A stretch of 48,666 nt of DNA, taken from assembly GCA_011087645.1 (NCBI GenBank), contig JAALLF010000021.1, forward strand, positions 1-48,666. The letters are read 5' to 3'. The position numbers and the translations under genes were made by a program. The stretch's first letter is position 1. Each line of letters starts with the position of its first letter. Positions 38,881-46,999 of the stretch are shown here, one piece after another. Under the pieces are notes generated by a model, which saw only the letters and a list, made by a program, of their open reading frames with translations, did no database searches and was not told where the DNA came from. This stretch comes from Alphaproteobacteria bacterium (GTDB lineage Bacteria > Pseudomonadota > Alphaproteobacteria > UBA6615).

Positions 38881-38910
38881 ATAATAGTTGGTAATGCAAA
38901 CTATTGTCAA
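38881..38910 (-). promoter_or_regulatory. Promoter with overlapping operator ahead of the reductase operon
   Basis: On the minus strand TTGACA (38910-38905), an 18-nt spacer and TATTAT (38886-38881) form a near-consensus sigma-70 promoter, the best in the window. An inverted repeat AATAGTT/AACTATT (38899-38905 and 38883-38889, 9-nt centre) fills the spacer and touches both boxes, so a bound repressor would block polymerase. Confidence 0.7.
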
Positions 38911-38920
38911 TACGTTCTAT

Positions 38921-40240
38921 TTAGCCCAGCAGATTTGGCAGCACCAAGGTGATGATCGGAAAAGCGATCAAGATGGCGACCCGGATAATGTCCGAGGCGA
39001 AGAAGGGTGCGACGCCCTTGAAGGTTTCGATCATCGGCACGTCGCGCGCCATCGAATTGATGATGAACACGTTCAAGCCGACCGGCGGCGTGATCAGCCC
39101 CATCTCGACCACGATCAGCGTCACGATGCCGAACCACAGCTTGGTCTCCTCCGGTCCCATGCCGAAATCGAGCCCGGCGATGATCGGCCAGAAAATGGGC
39201 ACGGTCAGGAAGATCATCGACAGGGAGTCCATGACGGTTCCAAGCACGATGTAGAGAACGATCATCCCCAGCAGAATGGTGAAGGCGGACAAGCCGGAAT
39301 TGCCGAAAAAATCCGCCGCCTTAATCGGCAGTTCGGAGAAGCCCAAAAAGGCATTGAAGATCGCCGCGCCGAGCAGGATCAAGAATATCAATCCAGTGGT
39401 TTTGGCGGTGCCCAACAGCGCATCGATAAAGCCCGACAGGCGCATACCGCCGCGGGTGATGGCGATTAGAAAGGTGCCCATGGCGCCGACCCCGGCACCT
39501 TCGGTGGGGGTGAAAAAGCCGGCATAGATGCCGCCCATGACTAGGATGAAAATAACCAGCACCGGCCAGATTTCCAGCAGGGCGCCCCATTTCTCCGCCC
39601 GCGTCGCCTGTTCGCCAGCCGGGCCGGCCTCGGGATTGACCCGCACCACGATGGCGATCGCGGCGATATAGCCCAAGGCGGCCAGGATGCCGGGAATGAA
39701 GGCGGCCTGGAACAAGGTCGCTACATTGGCTTCGACCATGACGGCGTAAATGATCAGCACCACCGATGGCGGGATCAAAATGCCCAGGGTGCCGCCGGCG
39801 GCCAGAGTGCCGGTAGCGAGCGCCCCGGAATAGTTAAACCGGCGGAGTTCCGGTAACGCCACTTGGCCCATGGTGGCCGCGGTGGCCAGTGACGAGCCGC
39901 TGATCGCGCCAAACCCGGCGCAGCCGCCGATCGAGGCCATGGCGATGCCGCCGCGAAAATGGCCGAGCCAAGTATAGGCGGCGCTGAACAACGCCTGGCT
40001 CAACCCCGCCTTGGCGGCGAACTGGCCCATCAACAGGAACAGCGGCACCACGGAAAGGGTCTCGGTGGAAAACCGCCAGTAGGTCTCGGTCTTGAGGTAG
40101 CTGAACAGGGCCTTTTCGCCGGCGATCGACACATAGCCCACCATGCCGACGCCAAGCATGGCGACCCCGATGGGGATGCGCAACGCCAGCAGAACCAGCA
40201 ACACGGCAAAGCCCAAAAGGCCGGTTTCCAGTCCGGTCAT
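38921..40240 (-). CDS. dctM: TRAP transporter large permease subunit
   Basis: A 439-residue inner-membrane protein with about 12 transmembrane helices, the ion-coupled transport subunit. Conserved stretches are 'CAGFGAISGSSLATAATMGQVALPEL', 'LAAGGTLGILIPPSVVLIIYA' and 'ITPPVGLNVFIINSMA'. It belongs with dctQ and dctP just upstream on the same strand. The reductase gene follows 67 nt later behind its own promoter. Confidence 0.95.
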   Translation of the reverse strand: MTGLETGLLGFAVLLVLLALRIPIGVAMLGVGMVGYVSIAGEKALFSYLKTETYWRFSTETLSVVPLFLLMGQFAAKAGLSQALFSAAYTWLGHFRGGIAMASIGGCAGFGAISGSSLATAATMGQVALPELRRFNYSGALATGTLAAGGTLGILIPPSVVLIIYAVMVEANVATLFQAAFIPGILAALGYIAAIAIVVRVNPEAGPAGEQATRAEKWGALLEIWPVLVIFILVMGGIYAGFFTPTEGAGVGAMGTFLIAITRGGMRLSGFIDALLGTAKTTGLIFLILLGAAIFNAFLGFSELPIKAADFFGNSGLSAFTILLGMIVLYIVLGTVMDSLSMIFLTVPIFWPIIAGLDFGMGPEETKLWFGIVTLIVVEMGLITPPVGLNVFIINSMARDVPMIETFKGVAPFFASDIIRVAILIAFPIITLVLPNLLG

Positions 40241-40255
40241 GCCCGCCGCCGTCGA

Positions 40256-40798
40256 TTATGCATCGTCGTCAAAATAACGGTTGGCCCGCCATTCGGCGAC
40301 GCTGCGGCCGATGGTGTAGGCGATGACCACGACGAGGAACCCGAGCAGCGCCACCGAGACCGGGAAGGTGGTCCAGCGCGGAAAGTTTATGGTCATGGTG
40401 ACTTCGTTGTACTGGTACATATCGATGGCGCCGAAGATCAGCCGCCAGGTCAGCAGGCTGGCGATCGCCAAATAGAATAGGCCGCCGACAATGTCGGCGA
40501 ACACGCGGGTGCGCACCGGCGTCTTGGCCATGAAGAAATCGACCAGCACATTGCCGCGTTCTAACTGGCACCAGGGCAGAAACGCGAACACCGCCAGGCC
40601 GGTGCCGATCGCCACCAGCTCGAAATCGCCTGAGATAGGCGCCGACAGTGCCGACCGGCCGGTGACGCTGATTGTCGTGAGAAGCGCCATGGCGAACAGT
40701 ATGACGCCGCCGCCAACAGCCAGCCATTTGGCGATCCGATAAAGCACCCGGCCCACGGGATCGGTGGGCCGGGTGGTCGTTTTTGTCTGTTCGCTCAT
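40256..40798 (-). CDS. dctQ: TRAP transporter small permease subunit
   Basis: A 180-residue DctQ protein with four predicted transmembrane helices (about 25-45, 55-75, 95-115, 140-160) and the family-typical 'VFAFLPWCQLERGNVLVDFF'. It complexes with DctM, whose gene begins 15 nt after. The charged ends face the cytosol. Confidence 0.92.
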   Translation of the reverse strand: MSEQTKTTTRPTDPVGRVLYRIAKWLAVGGGVILFAMALLTTISVTGRSALSAPISGDFELVAIGTGLAVFAFLPWCQLERGNVLVDFFMAKTPVRTRVFADIVGGLFYLAIASLLTWRLIFGAIDMYQYNEVTMTINFPRWTTFPVSVALLGFLVVVIAYTIGRSVAEWRANRYFDDDA

Positions 40799-40838
40799 AA
40801 CGGCGATTTCGCGGGCCGTTGCTAGTCCGCGCTGATAC

Positions 40839-41882
40839 TTACTTCGAGTATTTGTCGATCAATGAGCGGGCGTCGGAGACCAGAGCAGGACCATCGACAC
40901 CTATTTTTTTCATCTCGCCGTACCAGCGGTCGAACACAGGCTCTGCCGCAGATTTCATTTTTGCGGTTTCCTCCGGCGATATCACATAGAATTTGTTCTT
41001 CGTCTGCGCCTCGATGACCTTGCGGCCCGGTGCCTCGATGGCCCGCCAATTTTCGCCCGCGGCCTTAGCGATATTTACGCCGGAATTATCATCGATCACC
41101 TTACGCAGATCGGGCGGCAACGAATCGTAGGCATCTTTGTTCATCAGGAAGGTGAAGACGTTGGTGCCGAGGCGCGGCTGCGAGCCCGACAGCGTTGAGA
41201 AATGGCTGACCAGCTCCGCTGTTTTGACGGCCGGGGCGATTTCGTAGGGTAGGGTAACGCCTTCGATGACGCCCTTCGACAGAGCTTGCGGGATCTGCGG
41301 CAGCGGTAAGCCGACGCCGGTCGCACCCAACGCTTCTAACAACCACACACCGCCGCGCGAGGCCGCGCGTATTTTCTTTCCCTTGAGATCGGCGAGTTTG
41401 AGGATCGGCTCCTTAGTCTGAAACAGGAAGCCGTCATGTACGTGCACCAACAACGGCTGATAGTCCTTCAGATCGGGGCCTAGATGTTTGGCCTGATAAT
41501 CTTGCAAGGCGAGGGTCGATGAGAGCGCATCCTTGTGCACGAAGGGCAATTCGAACGGCTCGACCCGCGGCATGCGGCCGGGCGTGAAACCGGGCAGAGT
41601 CCAGACAATATCGACCACGCCGTCTTTAGCTTGGTCGAGCAACTGAGGCACCTTGCCGCCGAGCTGCATCGCCCAGAACGGTTGCACCTTGATCCGCCCG
41701 CCGGAATCCTTGCCGACCTTCTCGGCCCACGGGATCAGAAATGTTTTGCTGGGGTTGGCAACCGGCGGGATAAAGGTGTGCATGCGCAAGGTGACTTCCT
41801 GCGCCTGCGATACGCCCGGCAATGCGGTCAGCGCGGCAACCGCCGCACCGGCAACCGCGGCCCCTTTGAATAATTTTAACAT
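40839..41882 (-). CDS. dctP: TRAP transporter substrate-binding protein
   Basis: A 347-residue periplasmic receptor: signal peptide to about residue 27 ('PGVSQAQ'), then the DctP fold with 'LRMHTFIPPVANPSKTFLIPWAEKV' and 'GVIEGVTLPYEIAPAVKTAEL'. A typical arginine in 'KIRAASRGG' would bind the ligand carboxylate. GAGGAGAGG precedes the ATG. Its association with the aromatic genes suggests uptake of an aromatic carboxylate. Confidence 0.93.
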   Translation of the reverse strand: MLKLFKGAAVAGAAVAALTALPGVSQAQEVTLRMHTFIPPVANPSKTFLIPWAEKVGKDSGGRIKVQPFWAMQLGGKVPQLLDQAKDGVVDIVWTLPGFTPGRMPRVEPFELPFVHKDALSSTLALQDYQAKHLGPDLKDYQPLLVHVHDGFLFQTKEPILKLADLKGKKIRAASRGGVWLLEALGATGVGLPLPQIPQALSKGVIEGVTLPYEIAPAVKTAELVSHFSTLSGSQPRLGTNVFTFLMNKDAYDSLPPDLRKVIDDNSGVNIAKAAGENWRAIEAPGRKVIEAQTKNKFYVISPEETAKMKSAAEPVFDRWYGEMKKIGVDGPALVSDARSLIDKYSK

Positions 41883-41960
41883 TGCGCCTCTCCTCGTGTT
41901 TTTGTTGATCAGAATTATTAATTGGTATCAGTGGTAAACCGCCGTTGGGCGGCCGCCAAG

Positions 41961-42401
41961 CTATACTTGCGTAGCATGGTCGCTCATCTCGTCGAACCGG
42001 GCCTTGAATTCTGGCGGGATCTCGCGCGACTGTAATTTGTGGGGGTCGTCGGGGTCCGTAGCCGCCCAAACTCTGATTTCGGTCCCGCGCACCGCCGGCG
42101 TGCCGGCATTGGTGACTTCGTGACTGACCACCAGGGTCTTGCGGCGCCATTCGCTAACATGGCTCGTCACTTCGATTTCATCGCCAAAGCGGGTCGGTGC
42201 CAGGAACGTTGCCTGGGCATCGACCAGTGGCAGGCCCACTGTATTGTATTCGTCGAGCATGACCTCGTAGCTGTATCCGACCCGGTCGAACAAATGACGC
42301 GTCGCCTGATCGAACCAGAAGAAATAGTTGGGGTAAAAAACGATGCGTGCCGGGTCGCAATGGCCCCATTCCACAGGAATTTTGATGGTGTTCTTAAACA
42401 T
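41961..42401 (-). CDS. 4-hydroxybenzoyl-CoA-thioesterase-family hotdog thioesterase
   Basis: A 146-residue hotdog-fold acyl-CoA thioesterase. 'VEWGHCDPARIVFYPNYFFWFD' contains catalytic Asp16, equivalent to Asp17 of the Pseudomonas CBS3 4-hydroxybenzoyl-CoA thioesterase, and 'SEWRRKTLVVSHEV' also matches that enzyme. It is the first gene of the minus-strand aromatic/TRAP series, 78 nt before dctP and divergent from marR. It should release a free aromatic acid from its CoA ester. Confidence 0.92.
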   Translation of the reverse strand: MFKNTIKIPVEWGHCDPARIVFYPNYFFWFDQATRHLFDRVGYSYEVMLDEYNTVGLPLVDAQATFLAPTRFGDEIEVTSHVSEWRRKTLVVSHEVTNAGTPAVRGTEIRVWAATDPDDPHKLQSREIPPEFKARFDEMSDHATQV

Positions 42402-42468
42402 CGAACCTAACGTTTTTATGGCGCTTGGGGGCTGACCCTAAACCTTGCGGATGGGCCTGGCACCAAAT

Positions 42469-42485
42469 AATTGGCAACGCCAATT
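42469..42485. promoter_or_regulatory. Palindromic operator candidate between thioesterase and marR
   Basis: AATTGGC-AAC-GCCAATT is a perfect 7-bp inverted repeat in the divergent intergenic region, the right size for a MarR dimer. It differs from the AATAGTT/AACTATT dyad at 38881, so the two sites may serve different regulators. Confidence 0.5.
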
Positions 42486-42552
42486 TGTTCTGGTGCTGGG
42501 CGCGGAACGCCGCTAACAACCTTAAAGAACTTTCCCATGGGGAGACCCGGCT

Positions 42553-43008
42553 GTGAGCGCGCGCAAGAACGCCAATGACGAACCGTTAGACCTTGGCGGG
42601 CTGCCGGATCTGCTCGGCTATCAATTACGGCGCGCCCAAATCGCCGCCTTCCAACATTTTGCCGCCACCGTCGGCAAGGCGGGAATTACCCCGGGCTGGT
42701 ACGGGTTGATGGTCATCGTCGCCAATAATGAAGGCCTCAGCCAGACTCGGCTGGCCCGCGCGCTGGGCATCGACGGGTCCACCATGGTGGCGATGATCGA
42801 CCGGCTGGAGGAAAATGGTTGGATCGAGCGCCAGCGCTCCGAAGTCGATCGCCGGTCCCACGCGCTACATTTGACGGCGGCGGGAAACGGTTTATTGGCC
42901 GAGCTCACGCCACAGGTTGCCGCCCACGAGGCCGAACTGGCGCGCGAACTTAACGCCGATGATAAAAGCAAACTGCTCGAGCTTCTCGCGAAAATCGCCC
43001 AGGTCTAG
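42553..43008 (+). CDS. MarR-family transcriptional regulator
   Basis: A 151-residue winged-helix regulator: 'NEGLSQTRLARALGIDGSTMVAMIDRLEENGWIERQRSEVDRRSHALHLT' split over helices and wing (about 58-107), with 'DRRSHALHLT' typical of the wing. A GTG start (42553) lies behind GGGGAG. It is divergent from the thioesterase and probably controls the aromatic operon in response to a CoA ester or phenolic. Its TAG stop lies inside the left end of the MITE-like element. Confidence 0.92.
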   Translation: MSARKNANDEPLDLGGLPDLLGYQLRRAQIAAFQHFAATVGKAGITPGWYGLMVIVANNEGLSQTRLARALGIDGSTMVAMIDRLEENGWIERQRSEVDRRSHALHLTAAGNGLLAELTPQVAAHEAELARELNADDKSKLLELLAKIAQV

Positions 43009-43185
43009 AGCAGTATCGGATAAGATTGAGCCATTCTGGCGGCGCGGATGTGTGACAAGGCCAAGGGAGTTTGGCGCAGAGCCGCCCGCCCCTTCGGGTT
43101 GGCGATCGGCGGGCATTCACTTTGTCATCTATGGACGCCCCGATCACCAACAGAATTGATTCTATCTTATCCGACACGGCTCTAG
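43005..43185. mobile_element. MITE-like element with 22-bp terminal inverted repeats
   Basis: The ends 43005-43026 and 43164-43185 are inverted copies with 20 of 22 bases matching, including a perfect core TCGGATAAGAT. Each end reads TA-GAGC inward, so the unit is bounded by TA dinucleotides, as left by IS630/mariner-type transposition. Inside there is no transposase, only a GC-rich hairpin. The TAG stops of marR and the amidase both come from the bounding TAG. Confidence 0.7.
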
Positions 43186-44360
43186 TCGCCGGTGGCAGCC
43201 AACCTTCGCGCGAAACCGAGCAGTTGCTCGTCACTGCCGCGCGGGCCGATTAGCGAGACACCCAACGGAATACCGTCGACCTCACCCAGGGGCAGGGATA
43301 TCTGCGGCGCCCCAAGCAGTCCAGCGATGCAGGTCATGGAAATCACCCGGCCGCGGGACTTGTTGATCGCGCTGCGCGCCTGACCGCGCCGAGGCGCCAC
43401 AAAGGGGGTGGTCGGTAGGCAGAGGAACGTTTCCGGGCTGAGGATGGTTGCCATATGCGACACGATTTGAAGCTGCGCCTCTTTGGCTTCCAAGACCCGT
43501 TCATCGGTTAAGGCGGCGCCGCGCAGCAACAGTTCGGAGACCTCGAAGCCGAAGCGTGGGTTGTTCTCGTCGATCCAGTCGCTGAAAGTCAGCCAAGATT
43601 CACGGCTTTGCAGAGTGGTTTGATGGCCGAACCAAGTATCGAGCCCTTCGGGGCAGATCGAGCGCCACTCGCTGACGCCGACGGCGGCCGATAGACGCTC
43701 GACCGCGGGCTTCAACGCCGCCGCCGCATCATCGTCGGCGGCGGCAAAAACGTCGCTGGCAATAACCAGACAATCGGGCGTGTAATCGGGGATGTCGACG
43801 GCGAACATGACCGCACCGATGCGGGCAAAGAGTTCAGCTTCGCGGGCGAACCAGCCGACCGTGTCGAAGCTGGGCGATTGCCCCAAAACACCGTCGAGCG
43901 GCAACCGGTCATGTGTCGGACGGACGCCGTACAGTCCGCAAAAACTGGCGGGCGCGCGCACCGAGCCGCCGGTATCGGTGCCGATGGCGAAGTCGACCAT
44001 GCCGGCGGCGACGGCGACCGCCGAGCCGCTCGACGAGCCGCCCGGCAGGCGGTTCTCGGCCTTCGGATTGACCGGTGTACCGTAATGGGGGTTTTCGCCG
44101 AATATACCGCGCGACAGTTCATCGGTATGGGTTTTGCCGACCAGGGTCGCGCCCGCCGACAACAGGGTTTCCACCGCCGCTGCGTGGCGGTCCGCCGGCG
44201 GATGGGTCATCAGCCAGTCGGGATTGCCGCCGCCGGTGCGGTAGTCGGCGACATCGAATAAGTCCTTCGCGGCGAAAGTCAGGCCCGAAAGCGGCCCGTC
44301 ACTGGCGCCGTCGATATGGACCACCGCGTGGTCGCAAAATGCGTTGAAGGGATCGTCCAT
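43182..44360 (-). CDS. Amidase-signature hydrolase, AMI1-like
   Basis: A 392-residue amidase. The Ser-cisSer-Lys triad is Lys32 ('FAAKDLFDV'), Ser109 ('GGSSSGSA') and Ser133 ('GTDTGGSVRAP'), with the same spacing (77 and 101 residues from Lys) as plant AMI1, the indole-3-acetamide hydrolase. 'GGGNPDWLMTH' and 'GENPHYGTPVNP' also match AMI1. At 392 residues it is short, as AMI1 is. Substrate unproved: other aryl amides are possible. The stop codon is supplied by the adjoining MITE-like element. Confidence 0.88.
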   Translation of the reverse strand: MDDPFNAFCDHAVVHIDGASDGPLSGLTFAAKDLFDVADYRTGGGNPDWLMTHPPADRHAAAVETLLSAGATLVGKTHTDELSRGIFGENPHYGTPVNPKAENRLPGGSSSGSAVAVAAGMVDFAIGTDTGGSVRAPASFCGLYGVRPTHDRLPLDGVLGQSPSFDTVGWFAREAELFARIGAVMFAVDIPDYTPDCLVIASDVFAAADDDAAAALKPAVERLSAAVGVSEWRSICPEGLDTWFGHQTTLQSRESWLTFSDWIDENNPRFGFEVSELLLRGAALTDERVLEAKEAQLQIVSHMATILSPETFLCLPTTPFVAPRRGQARSAINKSRGRVISMTCIAGLLGAPQISLPLGEVDGIPLGVSLIGPRGSDEQLLGFARRLAATGD

Positions 44361-44522
44361 AGGCCTGCCTCGCCATCATCATGCCGGTTCGCACGATGGC
44401 GAACAAGCAACCCCGATGACACCTGTGGACGGTTTGGCGATCACGCGATTGCACCTGGACTTGTGCCGCCGGCCTGCGGTTTTATCTAGGGCTGTATCTC
44501 ATGTGAGGATTTTGAACCGACT

Positions 44523-46799
44523 ATGATCGCCCGTTGGATCCGATTTATCGCTGGCAGCATCTTGGGGGCAGTTGTCGCCGGCTGCGCCGTTTTAACCCCC
44601 TTGCCGAGCCGCGAGGACGTGCCGACGCGCCTGAAGGCCATCCCCACCGATGGCGCGCCGCTGGATGGCGCGGTCACGATCCATTGGAACGAAAACCAGG
44701 TGCCGTTCATCGAAGCCGCCAGCGATGACGATCTGGCGGTGACCCTGGGTATCGTCCACGCCCATCTTCGTCTCGGCCAAATGGAGATTGCGCGGCGTAT
44801 TTCGCAAGGCCGCATCGCCGAAATGGGCGGCCCGTTGGCGACCGACATCGACCATTCTCTACGCACGCTCAATTTCGGCCGCGGCATCCCGCAGACCATC
44901 GCCGCCCTGCCGCCGGAGAGCAAGCGATGGTTGGAACGGTTTGTCGATGGGGTCAATTTCTATGTCGACCATGCGGATCGGACTGGCCAACTGCCCCACG
45001 AATTTCGCGTGCTGGGTTTCAAGAAGGAAACCTGGACGGTGGCCGACATTCTCACCATGGGCCGTCTGGCGTCGAGCGACGTTAACTGGCTGGTCCTCTT
45101 CGGCATGCTCAAACTGCGCGACCGGCCCGACTGGCCGGAAGTCTGGGCGACGCTAACCGAACGGGGCAGCCATTCGGTGCCCAGTTACGGGCCCGGCGCG
45201 TCGACCCAGGAGGCGGCGCTACACGACATTCTCGCTGGGTTCAGCAAGGCCGGCAGCAATTCGGTCGCGGTCGCCGGCTCGCGCACCAAGTCCGGCGCGG
45301 CGCTGATGGCCAACGATCCCCATCTCGGCGTCTTCCTGCCCAATTTGTGGCTGTTGGCGGGCTATAAGTCGCCGTCCTACCACACGGTCGGCATGATGAT
45401 TCCCGGCGTGCCGTTCATGGCTCTGGGCCGCAATCAGCATATCGCCTGGGGCGGCACCAACATGCGCGCCCTGTCGAGCGATCTGGTCGATGTGTCCGAC
45501 CTGCCGGCGGACCAGATCACCGAACGCCAGGAGACGTTGGGCGTGCGCTGGTGGATCGACCGGGATATCACCGTGCGCGAAAGTCCGTTTGGACCGGTGA
45601 TCTCCGATGCGCCGTTGATCGAAGGCCGCGAGGGTGAGGTGCTTGCGCTGCGTTGGATGGGCCACAGCGCCAGCGATGAAGTGAGCGCCATGCTGAAGGT
45701 CAGCCGAGCGCGAAATTTCGATGATTTCCGCTCAGCCCTCGATGGGTTCTGGGTCCCCGGTCAAAACATGCTCTACGCCGATGTCGACGGTCATATCGGC
45801 CAGGTCATGGCGGTGCGCCTGCCGCACCGGCCGGTGGCGGCCCCAGCAGACATGGTGGTCTCGGCCACCGGGATCGATTACTGGCAAGAATTTTCGTCGG
45901 CGGCAAAATTGCCGGCGGCGTTCGATCCACCGGCGGGTTTCTTGGCTTCGGCCAATAACAAGCCTGCCGAAACCGATATTGCCGCCGGCTGGTTTTTCTC
46001 CAACGATGATCGCATCACCCGGCTGCGCGAATTGCTGGCCGGCGACGGCCCGGTCGGTGTCGCCGATCTGGAAGAACTGCAGCGCGATGTCTATATGGGT
46101 TCAGCGGTTGTCCTGCGCGATATCTTGCTCGCGCGGTTGCCCGACTTGTCCTTCGACGGCGGGCTGTCGGCAAAGCAACAAAATATTGTCGACCTGATGC
46201 GCGAATGGGACGGCCATTACCGGATCGACTCGGCCGGCGCGCTGGCGTTTGAGCAGGTCACCGCGAATTTCATCGACGCCTTCTTCAGCGAAGAGGAACG
46301 CGCGGTGCTCACGCCCGGCGGCCATTTCGACGAATTCATGGGTGAGGAATTAACCCGGGCTGAGCCGGTGCGCTTGGCTGCCGCCTTGGGACTGGCGTTG
46401 GACGCGGCGGCCGAGGGGGTCGAGGAATTCGGCGTCTGGGGCGAAATGCACCGCATAGGCCTGCGCCACCCGCTGGGATTCATTCCGGTGGTCGGCGAAC
46501 GCTTCCGGTTCACCGACGCGCCGGTTGCCGGCAGCACGACCACGGTGATGAAGACCGCTCATTCCGACACCGCCGAGCGCCATTTCACTCGCTTTGGCTC
46601 GCAAGCGAGGCAGATTTCCGATCTGTCCGATCCAGACGCCAATTTCTTCGCGCTCTTGGGTGGTCAGGATGGCTGGTTCAACAGCTCGACCTTCCTTGAC
46701 CAGTTCGAGCTGTGGCAGCGCGGCGACTATGTGCGCCTGCCCTTGCGCCTCGAGACCGTCCGCGCCGAGTTTCCCCACCGCACGGAACTGACGCCGTAA
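44523..46799 (+). CDS. Penicillin-acylase-family (Ntn) hydrolase lipoprotein
   Basis: A 758-residue S45-family N-terminal-nucleophile hydrolase. A lipobox VAGC with Cys21 predicts membrane anchoring on the periplasmic face. The proenzyme is expected to self-cleave before Ser245 in 'KAGSNSVAVAGSRTKSG', followed by the conserved 'ALMANDPHLG'. Relatives cleave penicillin side chains, acyl-homoserine lactones or other amides, so a quorum-quenching or scavenging role is possible. TGAGGA lies about 13 nt upstream of the ATG. It is divergent from the amidase gene, another amide hydrolase. Confidence 0.9.
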   Translation: MIARWIRFIAGSILGAVVAGCAVLTPLPSREDVPTRLKAIPTDGAPLDGAVTIHWNENQVPFIEAASDDDLAVTLGIVHAHLRLGQMEIARRISQGRIAEMGGPLATDIDHSLRTLNFGRGIPQTIAALPPESKRWLERFVDGVNFYVDHADRTGQLPHEFRVLGFKKETWTVADILTMGRLASSDVNWLVLFGMLKLRDRPDWPEVWATLTERGSHSVPSYGPGASTQEAALHDILAGFSKAGSNSVAVAGSRTKSGAALMANDPHLGVFLPNLWLLAGYKSPSYHTVGMMIPGVPFMALGRNQHIAWGGTNMRALSSDLVDVSDLPADQITERQETLGVRWWIDRDITVRESPFGPVISDAPLIEGREGEVLALRWMGHSASDEVSAMLKVSRARNFDDFRSALDGFWVPGQNMLYADVDGHIGQVMAVRLPHRPVAAPADMVVSATGIDYWQEFSSAAKLPAAFDPPAGFLASANNKPAETDIAAGWFFSNDDRITRLRELLAGDGPVGVADLEELQRDVYMGSAVVLRDILLARLPDLSFDGGLSAKQQNIVDLMREWDGHYRIDSAGALAFEQVTANFIDAFFSEEERAVLTPGGHFDEFMGEELTRAEPVRLAAALGLALDAAAEGVEEFGVWGEMHRIGLRHPLGFIPVVGERFRFTDAPVAGSTTTVMKTAHSDTAERHFTRFGSQARQISDLSDPDANFFALLGGQDGWFNSSTFLDQFELWQRGDYVRLPLRLETVRAEFPHRTELTP

Positions 46800-46801
46800 C
46801 T

Positions 46802-46949
46802 CCCTCTCCCACCGGGAGAGGGTCGGGGTGAGGGGAAGTAATTCCACCGCAGCTTGTTTCCCCTCGTCTTAGGCCGATTTCGTCGGTAGGACTTGTTTGT
46901 CCCCTCACCCGCTCGCTGTCGCTCGCCACCCTCTCCCAATGGGAGAGGG
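46802..46949. repeat. Pair of palindromic extragenic repeats
   Basis: CCCTCTCCC...GGGAGAGGG occurs at 46802-46822 and again at 46929-46949, each a perfect 9-bp stem. The GGTGAGGGG / CCCCTCACC flanks face each other, making the whole 148-bp unit an inverted pair. Such repeats are common in proteobacterial intergenic DNA and probably act as terminators. Confidence 0.75.
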
Positions 46950-46999
46950 TTATAAGCCGCATCGAGTCACATGTGCGTAATCATATAAACTCTTTGCCG

